A DNA stretch of 64,000 nucleotides from Lachnospiraceae bacterium (GCA_900753305.1 CAADYR010000047.1:11802-75801), one strand, 5' to 3'; positions 43,780 to 52,495 are shown, numbered from the stretch's first letter. Program-made: numbers and translations. Notes: generated by a model from the sequence alone, not told the origin.

Positions 43780-43919
43780 TCCCCTGCCTCCAAATATTCT
43801 AATTTTTAAAATCTTTTGTATTTCACCATTATAAAGTTTAGGCAACAGCTTCATTATAAGTTTCGGCAAAATAATATACAAATCTATAAATGAAAAATTT
43901 TAATAAAAACTAGTTTCTA

Positions 43920-45221
43920 TCATAGATTGCTTCCATCTAAATACTGGATTGCTGTTAAAATTAAAGATAAACAACGTCTATAAAAATATTTATAATGTCT
44001 TTTATCTTGAATATCAATTTTTGTAGTTTCATGATGTCGAATTCTAAAATTGTTACCAATCATGGTAAGCTCCTGAAACTCCTTTTTAAATAAATCTATA
44101 AATGAATCTTGACTATTACTCATGTCCATTATAATCTTATTAACCGACTTCTTTTTATCTATAGTCGGCGAGCAATAATATGTCTTTAATCTTTCAAACG
44201 CATCCCAAAGTTTTTCTACTGCAATTTGTAAATTATCTTCATCATAATATTTTGAAGCCTCTTGTAATAACTCTTTCAGTCCTACTTCTTCAATAGACAT
44301 TAATGAATTTTTATTTATCTGAGTATCATATGTATTTGTTAACTTCCCCTCGTAAAGCTCAAATGATATCTCATTCAGTTTTAATATAGCATTAATCTTT
44401 GCTTCAAAATCAGCAGCTATACTATGTTTTGCAAAAAATTCTATTGCATCAAACACGCAAAACGGAGAACTAGAAAGTATAAATGCTTGTAAATCTGCCG
44501 TTTCAACATATTCTTTTTTATCATTATAACACTTTGGCACATAAAATTGCCTTATTTCACCAAAAACATCCTCAGCTACTGTTGTATTATAATTCCATCC
44601 CATTTCATCAGTCGCCTGGTATACGATATTATATTGCTCCAAAAACTGATAAATTTGATTTCTCGTTTTTCGTTTTATGGACAATGCTATCTCTTTTGCT
44701 TTTATTTCTTTTGCATTTCGTTGAGAATATGGAATAAACAACGTATTATCATCTTGCTGATATATTCTCCATCCATAAACATCACGATTGGATACTTTTT
44801 CAGCAGGGTAAATCTCATAGCCATCATTTTGTAATAGCTTGTTAATTGCCTCTAAAAATTCTTTCCAGTATCCCTTATCATATCGAACAGCAGGGTGAAA
44901 TACTTCGCAAAGAAATCTTAGATATACTTCATCACTACCTTCTTGTAAATCGAATCTTTTGTCCTTAAAAACCCAGCAATATGGATAATCATTATCATTC
45001 ACTGTATGTTGCCTGATATCCTGTTCTGCATTTGCAAATCTTGAATCACAACTTGGCATTTTTTCTAAATTATATAATCTTTTAAGAAAATCTATTTCTT
45101 CAAGACGACCATAATAGCAGTAATTAATGGTTTGGATTTGAAAAAAATTATCTATCTCCAATCCATTGTGAAATAAATCTAAAATATCTCGCTTTGTTAT
45201 TTCTGTGATACGATTCACCAC
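43920..45221 (-). CDS. AbiJ-like/HEPN abortive-infection candidate protein
   Basis: 433 residues with a GTG start at 45221 (VVNRITEITKRDILDLF), after AAAGGAG; no ATG fits. The N-terminal region (about 1-90, ITKRDILDLFHNGLEIDNFF) resembles AbiJ N-terminal domains. The middle is helical. The C-terminal region has NNFRIRHHETTKID, an RxRHH-type motif seen in HEPN RNases of the AbiJ group, followed by YKYFYRRCLSLIL. I infer a phage-defence RNase, but assignment by eye is tentative. No mobile gene is adjacent; the gene's AT content is higher than that of the flanking genes, which fits acquisition. Confidence 0.55.
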   Translation of the reverse strand: MVNRITEITKRDILDLFHNGLEIDNFFQIQTINYCYYGRLEEIDFLKRLYNLEKMPSCDSRFANAEQDIRQHTVNDNDYPYCWVFKDKRFDLQEGSDEVYLRFLCEVFHPAVRYDKGYWKEFLEAINKLLQNDGYEIYPAEKVSNRDVYGWRIYQQDDNTLFIPYSQRNAKEIKAKEIALSIKRKTRNQIYQFLEQYNIVYQATDEMGWNYNTTVAEDVFGEIRQFYVPKCYNDKKEYVETADLQAFILSSSPFCVFDAIEFFAKHSIAADFEAKINAILKLNEISFELYEGKLTNTYDTQINKNSLMSIEEVGLKELLQEASKYYDEDNLQIAVEKLWDAFERLKTYYCSPTIDKKKSVNKIIMDMSNSQDSFIDLFKKEFQELTMIGNNFRIRHHETTKIDIQDKRHYKYFYRRCLSLILTAIQYLDGSNL

Positions 45222-45354
45222 ATTTTCTCCTTTCAAAGCATGTTCAACATTTATATATTGCTTTGTAAATATGTTAAAGAAAAGCACACCACTATTTTTA
45301 ATAATACGCTCATCATTCTTAAATCACTTAAAATGCTTTGATTAATTAATATTA

Positions 45355-45434
45355 TATCGTGAGCATAGCTCACTCAATGCATTTCATAAAATTACACTTG
45401 CAAGCAAGTAATTTTACTTCATTATATCACGATA
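45355..45434. repeat. Structured palindromic element
   Basis: In the 430-bp gap before the activase gene. Outer arms TATCGTGA (45355-45362) and TCACGATA (45427-45434) enclose hairpins GTGAGC-ATA-GCTCAC (45359-45373), AATGCATT and an AAAATTAC-type stem around CTTGC/GCAAG (45388-45415). It could be a small miniature-transposon-like repeat or a structured RNA. The rest of the gap (45435-45640) shows nothing recognisable. Confidence 0.4.
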
Positions 45435-45640
45435 CATGTTAGGATCTAATAATTTTATTAATAAGTAAAGTCTTATGACTCTAAAGGGTTGCTCGTTTCT
45501 TTTTTTATGTCTATGATATCATACAAATACTTCTTACCATCATTTGCATGTCTAATTAATAGCGAAGCATGAAATACATTACACCTCTCAATATCCCCGT
45601 AATCCCCATAAACCGGAAGTGCAAATCGTTCCTATTATAA

Positions 45641-45682
45641 AAAAATGACAACAGAATAAATTTTGATTCTGTCGTCATTTTT
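45641..45682 (-). terminator. Intrinsic terminator of the glycyl-radical operon
   Basis: Minus strand AATGACGACAGAAT/ATTCTGTTGTCATT near-perfect stem, 8-nt loop, then TTTTTTT, 35 bp after the activase stop. Confidence 0.95.
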
Positions 45683-45716
45683 ATTAACTGCTGCGTCTGG
45701 ATTTGTTTCTTTCACA

Positions 45717-46661
45717 CTAACGTTCCCTTTCAAATCGGTTAGAAATCATCTCCCGGAGTTTTGATAAATTGCTGTCATCTGCTTTTCCAATATCTTTAAT
45801 GCTGTACTCTTTTCCAAGCACATCATATTTTCCAAGTCCAAGCCTGTGATATGGTAATAATTCGTACTTTTCTACATTTTTGTACGGGATAATATAGTCA
45901 ATGATTTTACTTATTTCTTCAGTTGAATCATTGACTCCCGGAATTACAGGAGTTCTTACAATGAATTTCTTATTGGGGAATTTTTGATAAGCTCTTATTG
46001 CATTCTCAAGAATCTGAGCATTATCTACCCCTGTCCATTCTGCATGTTTTTTTGAATCAATCATTTTAATGTCATGAATAACAACATCAACATGCACAAG
46101 TACTTTTTCTACATTTTCCCATGGAACATTTAACGCAGTCTCAATAGCGGTAGAATATCCATGGCTGTGTGCTGTTTTTAATAGAAGCGAAACAAACTCA
46201 GGTTGTAACAAAGGTTCCCCACCGCTTACTGTTATTCCTCCATTATTGGCTGAATAAAAGGCTATATCCTGATCAACCTCTTCGATTACTTCTTTTATGG
46301 AAAGGCTTTTACCGTAAGTGAAAATAGCCTTGCATGGACACAGAGAAGCCAGTTTCAAATCAATCCGGTCGCTTTTGGTCCAGTCAATTGATACCTTGCC
46401 ATTTTCTTCATTCTTTAAAAAACATTCATCCGGAAAGGGCTTCTGCAAACATCTTCCGCACTTCTCATATCCTATACATTCCTTTTGATCAAAGGCAATC
46501 TCATTCTGCCTGCAAATACTTTCGGGATTGGAGCACCACTTACAATGTAAGGAACAGCCTTTTAAAAATACTGTTGTACGTACTCCGGGACCATCCTGGT
46601 AACTATAGTGTTGGATATTTATAACATTTCCTTTTACATCTTCTAAATTGTTATTTTCCAT
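45717..46661 (-). CDS. Glycyl-radical enzyme activating protein (radical SAM)
   Basis: 314 residues. The radical SAM cluster motif is GCSLHCKWCSNPES (CX3CX2C) near residue 35. It is followed by a ferredoxin-like Cys-rich insert (CIGYEKCGRC, CPCKAI) binding extra 4Fe-4S clusters, then GGITVSGGEPLLQPEF. This two-domain layout is typical of activases for dehydratase/decarboxylase-type glycyl-radical enzymes, not PflA, which lacks the insert. It abstracts the Gly766 hydrogen of the enzyme at 49408-51774. It is the last gene of the operon, 14 bp after the ATPase gene. Confidence 0.94.
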   Translation of the reverse strand: MENNNLEDVKGNVINIQHYSYQDGPGVRTTVFLKGCSLHCKWCSNPESICRQNEIAFDQKECIGYEKCGRCLQKPFPDECFLKNEENGKVSIDWTKSDRIDLKLASLCPCKAIFTYGKSLSIKEVIEEVDQDIAFYSANNGGITVSGGEPLLQPEFVSLLLKTAHSHGYSTAIETALNVPWENVEKVLVHVDVVIHDIKMIDSKKHAEWTGVDNAQILENAIRAYQKFPNKKFIVRTPVIPGVNDSTEEISKIIDYIIPYKNVEKYELLPYHRLGLGKYDVLGKEYSIKDIGKADDSNLSKLREMISNRFERER

Positions 46662-46675
46662 CCCACACCCCCCAG

Positions 46676-47449
46676 TTAAATTACATAATCACTGACTGTT
46701 GCTCTGAACGCTGAGACAACATTTGCACGGTATTCTTCAAATTCTTTACTCTTTCTGTCTCTGGGATGCGGAAGGTTGATATTAAATATTTTCTTTACTT
46801 TACAAGGTCTTGACTCCAAAACAACAATTCTGTCTGATAAATACACCGCCTCTTCAATATCATGAGTAACCATGATCATTGTTGTCTTGTTATACAGCCA
46901 TATCTTTTCAAGTTCTTCCTGCATATTATACCTTGTCAAAGCATCAAGGGCTCCAAGCGGCTCGTCTAATAGTAATATTTCAGGTTCTCTTAATAGCGCT
47001 CTTGCAATGGATGCTCTTTGAGCCATGCCACCGGAAATCTGTCTTGGATAAGACTTTCCAAATCCTGACAGGTCTACTTTTCTCAAAATGTTTTCAATCT
47101 GATTTGCCAGCAGCTTTTTTTCCGTTTTAAGTCCAAGTCCAAGATTTTCTTCAATAGTAAGCCATGGTAATAATCTGTGATCCTGAAACACTACTCCTCT
47201 GTCTACTCCTGGTTTTTCAACTCTTTTGCCGTTTAACAGAATGTCACCTTCATAGTCTTTTTCAATTCCCATTATCAGTCTAAGTAAAGTAGTCTTACCA
47301 CAACCACTTGGGCCTATGATAGAAATGAACTCACCTTTATTAACGTTAAAGCTCACTCCATCAATAGCTTTAACTTCCTTATCCTTTGAACGGAATACTT
47401 TAGTTACATCTTTTATTTTCAGTATTTCATCATAATATTCTTCAGCCAT
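46676..47449 (-). CDS. NitT/TauT-type ABC importer ATPase
   Basis: 257 residues. Walker A GPSGCGKTT (about residues 43-51), Q-loop VFQDHRLLPW, signature ISGGMAQRASIARAL, Walker B ILLLDEPLGALD and H-loop VTHDIEEA. This is the SsuB/TauB/NrtD group. It lies 1 bp after the permease gene stop. Powers uptake of the putative glycyl-radical enzyme substrate or of a sulfonate. Confidence 0.93.
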   Translation of the reverse strand: MAEEYYDEILKIKDVTKVFRSKDKEVKAIDGVSFNVNKGEFISIIGPSGCGKTTLLRLIMGIEKDYEGDILLNGKRVEKPGVDRGVVFQDHRLLPWLTIEENLGLGLKTEKKLLANQIENILRKVDLSGFGKSYPRQISGGMAQRASIARALLREPEILLLDEPLGALDALTRYNMQEELEKIWLYNKTTMIMVTHDIEEAVYLSDRIVVLESRPCKVKKIFNINLPHPRDRKSKEFEEYRANVVSAFRATVSDYVI

Positions 47450-47450
47450 A

Positions 47451-48209
47451 TCATACCTCTTTCCACTTAAACAGATAATTCTGAAGTTTTAATAAAATCG
47501 TATCAAACAGAATTCCTATAACCGCGATTACAGCCATAAGGGCGATCAGTCTATCTGATTTTAAATAATCTTTTGCATTTAATAATGCATAACCTAAACC
47601 AGTTAAGCCTCCAAGCATTTCCGCAGCTACTACAGATGTCCATGCTGCACTGATCGAAAGCCTTAATCCTGAAAAAATAATGGGTGCCGCAGAAGGAAGA
47701 ACAACTTTTGTAATAAATGTCCTTTTATTAAGTTCAAGCACATTTGAAAGTTCTATGTACTGGGTATTTATATTTCTGATACCACTAAGTGTATTAACGT
47801 AAACAGGTACAAGAACCGCCTTTGCAATGATGATGTACTTTGATGTATCTCCAATACCAAACCAGAGAATAATCAATGGAATCCATGCGTAAATGGAAAT
47901 CTGTCTTAAAATATTAACAATAGGATCGATAATTCTCTCAAAAATCCCACTAAAACCCGCTATCAGACCAAATATCATTCCAATCCCTATCCCCCAGAAG
48001 CAACCTATAAGTACTCGTTTCAAACTAACAAGTAAATCTATTTTTAAACTTCCGTTTTTAATTATTTCCCCAAGGGCTACAACGCATTTTGCAGGAGAAG
48101 GAAGAATAACTTCATATATAAGCCCTGCGCTTGCAAGCAACTGCCATATGACAATTAATATGACGGGAACAATTGTCATGTTCAAAGTTTTGATCAATTT
48201 ATTTTTCAT
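47451..48209 (-). CDS. NitT/TauT-type ABC importer permease
   Basis: 252 residues with six membrane helices, SsuC/TauC/BPD_transp_1 family. The EAA loop is VVAAEMLGGLTGLGYALLNA, close to the EMI(A/G)G motif of SsuC. It partners with the ATPase (46676-47449) and the binding lipoprotein (48244-49377) in the glycyl-radical operon. Confidence 0.92.
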   Translation of the reverse strand: MKNKLIKTLNMTIVPVILIVIWQLLASAGLIYEVILPSPAKCVVALGEIIKNGSLKIDLLVSLKRVLIGCFWGIGIGMIFGLIAGFSGIFERIIDPIVNILRQISIYAWIPLIILWFGIGDTSKYIIIAKAVLVPVYVNTLSGIRNINTQYIELSNVLELNKRTFITKVVLPSAAPIIFSGLRLSISAAWTSVVAAEMLGGLTGLGYALLNAKDYLKSDRLIALMAVIAVIGILFDTILLKLQNYLFKWKEV

Positions 48210-48243
48210 ACTCTCTCCGTTCCTATATGCATACAGTCAATAA

Positions 48244-49377
48244 TTAATCAAAATATCCTTCTGCATACAGATGATCAAGATCAGCACCACCATCAAAAGC
48301 CACATCATTTTCGATTAACCAATCATAGAATCTTTCAGAGCATTCCTGTAATGATTCTTTTCCTTCAGACCAGGCAAATCTTGTTTCCTTACCAGCATTC
48401 CACCAATAAATAACATTTTCAGCAGGTACTCTTGATACCGATTCATAAATTGCTGCTGCCTCATCAGTTTCCACATATTCCCATGCCTGAATAGCTTCCT
48501 GAATCTTTGTATAAGCCTTTGTAATGTTCGGATAGTTTGCAGCAAATTCGTTGGTTGTAAAGATAACACGGATTCCGCCACCACCTACGTACACACCGTC
48601 AGCAGGTGCGTTTTCGATTACTTTACATTCTCCACTGATAAGAATGGGATTCACAGGTGTTGTGGGATGATAGATAATGGCATCTACTTCACCGGCAAGT
48701 AATGCGTTAACATATTCCTGAGTGTTAACAATGTTTACATCAGTTCCAATAACCCAGCCCTGTCTCTGAATAAGTTCCTCTGTTACTACATAAGGGCAGC
48801 TTGATGCACTTGTCGCAATTGTCTTACCCTTTAAGTCCTCAAACTTTTCAATTCCTGAATCTGATCTTACGATAACATTAACGATTTCAGGTCTTGGCTT
48901 TTCTGTTGCCCATACTGCAATAAGATCAGCACCCTTTTCCTTGTTGAGCAGGTATGGATAAAGCATTCTGTTTGCAAAATTCAGATCGCCCCTTGCCATA
49001 AGTTCCTCTTCATAGTTCTCTGCGCCTTCAACAATGGTTACTTTAATGCCCTGGTCTTCAAATAATTCCTTATACCAGCCTTTTCCCTGTCCGATATACT
49101 GGTTATCACCTTTTGCTAACTTAATTTCATCTACTCCCTCTTCGAAGGGGTATGCCGCTTTTATTTCCTGGATTAATGCCTCAATAATTTCAACACTGAT
49201 CTCATCTTCAGGAGTGATATGTCGTGATACATATTCCTGAGCAAGTTCCTGAGCTCTTGAAGATGTTGTGCTTTCAGTCTGTGTTTCAGTCTTAGTAGCT
49301 GCAGTTGTGTTTCCACATGCAGCAAATGTTGCTGCTGCTAATATTATTACCAATAAATTTCCAATTTTTCTTTTCAT
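48244..49377 (-). CDS. NitT/TauT-type substrate-binding lipoprotein
   Basis: 377 residues. Signal peptide with lipobox AAC at Cys21 (IILAAATFAACGN). The mature part is a two-lobe NMT1/TauA-like binding fold (LKGKTIATSASSCPYVVTEE, VDAIIYHPTTPVNPI, TKIQEAIQAWEYVETDEAAA). The ligand-contact residues do not match a taurine, nitrate or thiamine-precursor pattern I can name. The gene follows the glycyl-radical enzyme by 30 bp. Because the enzyme and transporter share an operon, the ligand is probably the enzyme's substrate or precursor. Confidence 0.9.
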   Translation of the reverse strand: MKRKIGNLLVIILAAATFAACGNTTAATKTETQTESTTSSRAQELAQEYVSRHITPEDEISVEIIEALIQEIKAAYPFEEGVDEIKLAKGDNQYIGQGKGWYKELFEDQGIKVTIVEGAENYEEELMARGDLNFANRMLYPYLLNKEKGADLIAVWATEKPRPEIVNVIVRSDSGIEKFEDLKGKTIATSASSCPYVVTEELIQRQGWVIGTDVNIVNTQEYVNALLAGEVDAIIYHPTTPVNPILISGECKVIENAPADGVYVGGGGIRVIFTTNEFAANYPNITKAYTKIQEAIQAWEYVETDEAAAIYESVSRVPAENVIYWWNAGKETRFAWSEGKESLQECSERFYDWLIENDVAFDGGADLDHLYAEGYFD

Positions 49378-49407
49378 TTATATTTACCCTTTTATTTCTA
49401 TTAGTTC

Positions 49408-51774
49408 TTATGCTACAGAATGTTCTGTTCTTGCTATGATTTCGTCCTGAACACCAGGATGCAATCTTGTAAAAAATGCTGAGAAACCTGCAACTCTTAC
49501 AACCAAATCTCTGTGGTTTTCAGGATGAATTCTCGCATCCTTCAAAATCTCAGCATTAATGCAGTTAAACTGGATATGATTTCCGTCAAGATCAAAGTAT
49601 CCTTTTATAAGAGCCTTGATCGCAGCATTGCCTTCTTCAGACTTAAACTGTTCAGGATTAAGCTTAACATTGAGATGCGTTGAGTTATAAGCCACTGCAT
49701 CCTGAGCAGTCGCAGCACTGGCTACTAATACTGATGGTCCCTTTTCATCATTTCCGGGAGTAGCGGAAACAGAACCATCTGTTAATGCAAGTCCGGATTT
49801 TCTGCCTGAAGGAATTGCTCCGGTAAGAATTCCGTAATAATTGTATGTACTCTTTGAATATGCATCCGGTTTTGCATACTGCCCTAAGAAATTATTACCG
49901 TTTGCTTCAAATGCATCAAATGCTGTCTTGTATACATCCTTTGCGATCTGTTCTGCATAAGGATCGTTATTTCCATGTTTAGGAGCAGCAATTAACTGTT
50001 TCTGGATTAATTCATAGCCCTCAAAGTTTGCTGCCACTGCTTCTTTCACCTGAGCCAGTGTTAATACCTTATCGTCATATACAAGTTTCTTAATAGCTGC
50101 AAGTGAATTGGCTGCATCAATGCCCGTGGCAAATACAAATGCTGTTGCGGAGAAATCAGCTCCACCACTCCACATATCAATGCCCTTTTCAATACATCCG
50201 CTGGTTAATGCAGATCTGAAAGGAAGCTGTAAAAACCTGGAATTGAGATATAGATAAATTTCAGCAGACTTATGAGCAATCCTTATATTTCTATATGTCT
50301 GTTTTTCAAAAGCAGCATATAACTTTTCATATGTATCAAACTCGTCAATTTCTCCTGTTTTCTCACCTACTTCAAAACCGGTTTTGGGATCAATACCATT
50401 ATTGAGTACAAGTTCAAGACTCTTTACAAGGTTAAAGCTTGATTCCATTAGATATGCTGTCTTACCGGGAATGGCCGTAGAAACGCATCCGTAAACTCCT
50501 GTGCTTCTTGCATCGGCAAGAGTTGCTCCATAGCGGGAATAAGCATCAAGAGACCTTTGTACCAATACATTTCCGTTCATAAACTGGGGCATACCCACAC
50601 CAGTTTTTACAAGTTCAAATGCCTTGTTTAAAAATTCCGGCTTCAATTTTTCATGATAAATAAGTGCTAAAGGCGGCTGGGGAAGAAGCAATCCCTTTTG
50701 AGCCTCAAGAAGCAGATAGTCCACATCTGCTGTTGCATCAGACCCATCAGGAGCGTAACCGCCTAATGAAATAGTCTGAGCTGTATCTCCCGACTGTCCC
50801 AGAGCCATTCTTTCGCCATAGAAATAGCTTATATCGTTTAACTTCACGAAAAAGTTCTGTAAAAGAAATACTGCTTCTTCTTCCGTAATATCTCCATTTT
50901 CCAGATCTTTTTTGTAATAAGGATCAAGTACATGACCTAAAAATCCCTGACTTGAACCGCATCCTACCTGCTCAAGTTCTACTGCTAAATGAGCAAAGAA
51001 ATGAGATTGAAGAGCTTCCCAGAAGTTTGTTGCAGGTTTCTCAGGTACATTATTTGTTACCTCAGCTATCTTAAGTAACTGCGCCTTTCTTTCTTCGTTT
51101 GTTTCTGTCTCAGCTAATTCTCTGGCAAGAGTCGAAAATCTTTTGGCGTATCTGATCACTGCCTTTAATTCAATTAATACTGCATTATAGAAATCAAATT
51201 TCTCACGATTTTCAATTTTATAATCAAGTGCCTTATACTTTTCTTCTACCTCTGCAATAATTGATGCCAAACCTTCGTTTACTACCCGCTTGAAATCAGA
51301 TATTGAAACTCCTGAAGGTGCATCTGTATTATCTGAAAATACACCTGCCTTAATATATTCTCTGTAATTAACGCCAAGGCTTTCACTGACTCTGTTTTCA
51401 ACATTCAAAGCAAGACCATGCTTTTTCCAATATTCGTCAGCTTCATCAACAAGTGCTTTTTTATCTTCATCAATTCCAAATGGGTTGTCATTGTATAACC
51501 AGTCTGTTCTCCATTCAGGGTAGATATAGAAAGCACCAAATTCGCCTGCAAGACTGCCAACAATAAGGTTGTCATCAATAAAGATTTTCTTGTGATCAAG
51601 AAGATATTCAAAAGCTCTGGCCCGCTGGATAATAGAGGGGAAATCCTTATATTCCTCATATACGGTTTTTAAAAACTCAAGTCTTTCGTAATCAATTTTC
51701 TGCTCTCTGTTTACAACCTGATCCTTTAATTTTTTTACCTGCTTTTCGCTGGGATAAATTACACTTTTACTCAT
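49408..51774 (-). CDS. Glycyl-radical enzyme of unassigned substrate (CVS active site)
   Basis: 788 residues from ATG 51774 (MSKSVIYP); an ATG 3 codons earlier is too close to AAGGAG (residue numbers here count from that first ATG). N-terminal PFL-like barrel, then the thiyl loop GVYGCVSTAIPGK at about 429-441 with Cys433 followed by Val434-Ser435. The radical loop VRVAGFSAF carries Gly766 near the C-terminus. Known eliminases and decarboxylases (CutC, HypD, IslA, HpsG, HPAD) carry C-x-E; PFL and benzylsuccinate synthase carry C-x-S but differ elsewhere. This enzyme has neither the CC of PFL nor the Glu, so its reaction may be new. It is the first gene of the operon. Confidence 0.93.
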   Translation of the reverse strand: MSKSVIYPSEKQVKKLKDQVVNREQKIDYERLEFLKTVYEEYKDFPSIIQRARAFEYLLDHKKIFIDDNLIVGSLAGEFGAFYIYPEWRTDWLYNDNPFGIDEDKKALVDEADEYWKKHGLALNVENRVSESLGVNYREYIKAGVFSDNTDAPSGVSISDFKRVVNEGLASIIAEVEEKYKALDYKIENREKFDFYNAVLIELKAVIRYAKRFSTLARELAETETNEERKAQLLKIAEVTNNVPEKPATNFWEALQSHFFAHLAVELEQVGCGSSQGFLGHVLDPYYKKDLENGDITEEEAVFLLQNFFVKLNDISYFYGERMALGQSGDTAQTISLGGYAPDGSDATADVDYLLLEAQKGLLLPQPPLALIYHEKLKPEFLNKAFELVKTGVGMPQFMNGNVLVQRSLDAYSRYGATLADARSTGVYGCVSTAIPGKTAYLMESSFNLVKSLELVLNNGIDPKTGFEVGEKTGEIDEFDTYEKLYAAFEKQTYRNIRIAHKSAEIYLYLNSRFLQLPFRSALTSGCIEKGIDMWSGGADFSATAFVFATGIDAANSLAAIKKLVYDDKVLTLAQVKEAVAANFEGYELIQKQLIAAPKHGNNDPYAEQIAKDVYKTAFDAFEANGNNFLGQYAKPDAYSKSTYNYYGILTGAIPSGRKSGLALTDGSVSATPGNDEKGPSVLVASAATAQDAVAYNSTHLNVKLNPEQFKSEEGNAAIKALIKGYFDLDGNHIQFNCINAEILKDARIHPENHRDLVVRVAGFSAFFTRLHPGVQDEIIARTEHSVA

Positions 51775-51820
51775 TTTTATCATCTCTCCTTATTAATCCA
51801 TAAACTCTGACTTCCAAGTG

Positions 51821-51871
51821 TCAGTTACGACAGCGTATCAGTCCTCCGGCTCCAAAAAATCTTCTTTTCAT
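51821..51871 (-). CDS. Possible 16-residue leader peptide before the glycyl-radical enzyme
   Basis: MKRRFFGAGGLIRCRN, with AAAGG about 9 nt upstream, ends 47 nt before the enzyme start, between it and the tRNA-like element. Very short, so low certainty; if translated, it could couple translation or sense arginine. Confidence 0.25.
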   Translation of the reverse strand: MKRRFFGAGGLIRCRN

Positions 51872-51895
51872 TATGTCTTACCTTTCTCGTTATTT

Positions 51896-51970
51896 TGGAT
51901 GATGCTGGCAGGATTCGAACCTGCAACTTCAGTTGTGCAAACCTATGCTATTCCGGCGGCCACAGCATCA
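51896..51970 (-). tRNA. tRNA-Cys(GCA)-like element with 8-bp acceptor stem
   Basis: Minus strand: TGATGCTG (51963-51970) pairs with CAGCATCA to give an 8-bp acceptor. The T-arm GCAGG-TTCGAAT-CCTGC is perfect, T73 and an encoded CCA follow, as required for tRNA-Cys. The anticodon loop TTGCACA gives anticodon GCA but has C37 and a one-mismatch anticodon stem (TAGGT/ACTGA). The D-stem has only two pairs. It could be a divergent minor tRNA-Cys, a decaying copy, or a tRNA-like RNA structure in the glycyl-radical operon leader. 75 nt including CCA. Confidence 0.5.
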
Positions 51971-51980
51971 ATACTTATAA

Positions 51981-52025
51981 AAAAACAAAAAGAGGCTTTA
52001 AATCGACTTCTCGACTTAAAACCTC
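51981..52025 (-). terminator. Strong intrinsic terminator between the YezD-like gene and the tRNA-like element
   Basis: A 15-bp stem (GAGGTTTTAAGTCGA with TCGATTTAAAGCCTC, two G-U pairs) around a GAAG loop, followed by TTTTTG and more T residues. It ends 10 nt before the tRNA-like element. Confidence 0.9.
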
Positions 52026-52043
52026 CAGTTTTCTGGTCAGTTT

Positions 52044-52187
52044 TTATTTTAATCTCAGCTTTTCATTTTTTTCGACTTGAACTATCTTTCCATCCTGAAT
52101 AATGATATTTACCGATCCATATTTTATGGTCTCAATAAATTCTTTTATCGTCAGGAGTTCTTTTTCTGTCACTTCATTCTTTTCCAA
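52044..52187 (-). CDS. YezD-like small protein (DUF2292)
   Basis: 47 residues with a TTG start at 52187, 8 nt after AAGGGG. The C-terminal part IKYGSVNIIIQDGKIVQVEK matches the conserved core of DUF2292/YezD small proteins. These occur next to sulfur-assimilation and sulfonate genes in Firmicutes. Their biochemical function is unknown. Position upstream of a TauT-type transporter operon, on the same strand, suggests a link to sulfur metabolism. A terminator separates it from the tRNA-like element. Confidence 0.7.
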   Translation of the reverse strand: MEKNEVTEKELLTIKEFIETIKYGSVNIIIQDGKIVQVEKNEKLRLK

Positions 52188-52345
52188 GAAAGCAACCCCT
52201 TCCAATCAATACTAAGTACGTAATTCGTTGTCACCAGCTATTTAAGTTGTTACATGAATGTTAACATCTTTTTTTCATAGTGTAAAATACATGAAGTTTA
52301 TTGTCTGTGATAAGTGTTTTCTATCATAAACAGATGCAAAAAGCA

Positions 52346-52450
52346 GATCAGTCTGCTCACATAAAAGATTGCCCGGTTTAGAATTTCGTATCTCTTCGAC
52401 TCATCCTTCTGTGCTTCCACATTTACGATGATCTGTGACAATCCGTCCCT
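52346..52450 (-). pseudogene. Fragment of an Rpn-family nuclease gene
   Basis: About 105 bp nearly identical to 56336-56437 inside the intact Rpn gene. The minus strand reads IVNVEAQKDESKRYEILNRA and IFYVSRLI, matching IINVEAQKDEPKGYEILNRA there. It is an isolated remnant. 52188-52345 around it holds nothing else recognisable. Confidence 0.85.
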
Positions 52451-52495
52451 CATGGGCACATAGAAATTTTACTGAAAAATAGTTTTCAAAAGACT

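Noticed and set aside
49408..51774. Assigning the glycyl-radical enzyme as PFL, choline TMA-lyase or hydroxyproline dehydratase
   Set aside because: PFL has the CC pair; CutC and HypD types have C-x-E. The loop here is GCVSTA, so none fits.
51818..52102. A 94-codon plus-strand open frame containing AGFEPATS
   Set aside because: It is antisense to the tRNA-like element and the YezD-like gene; AGFEPATS is the usual chance translation of a tRNA T-arm complement.
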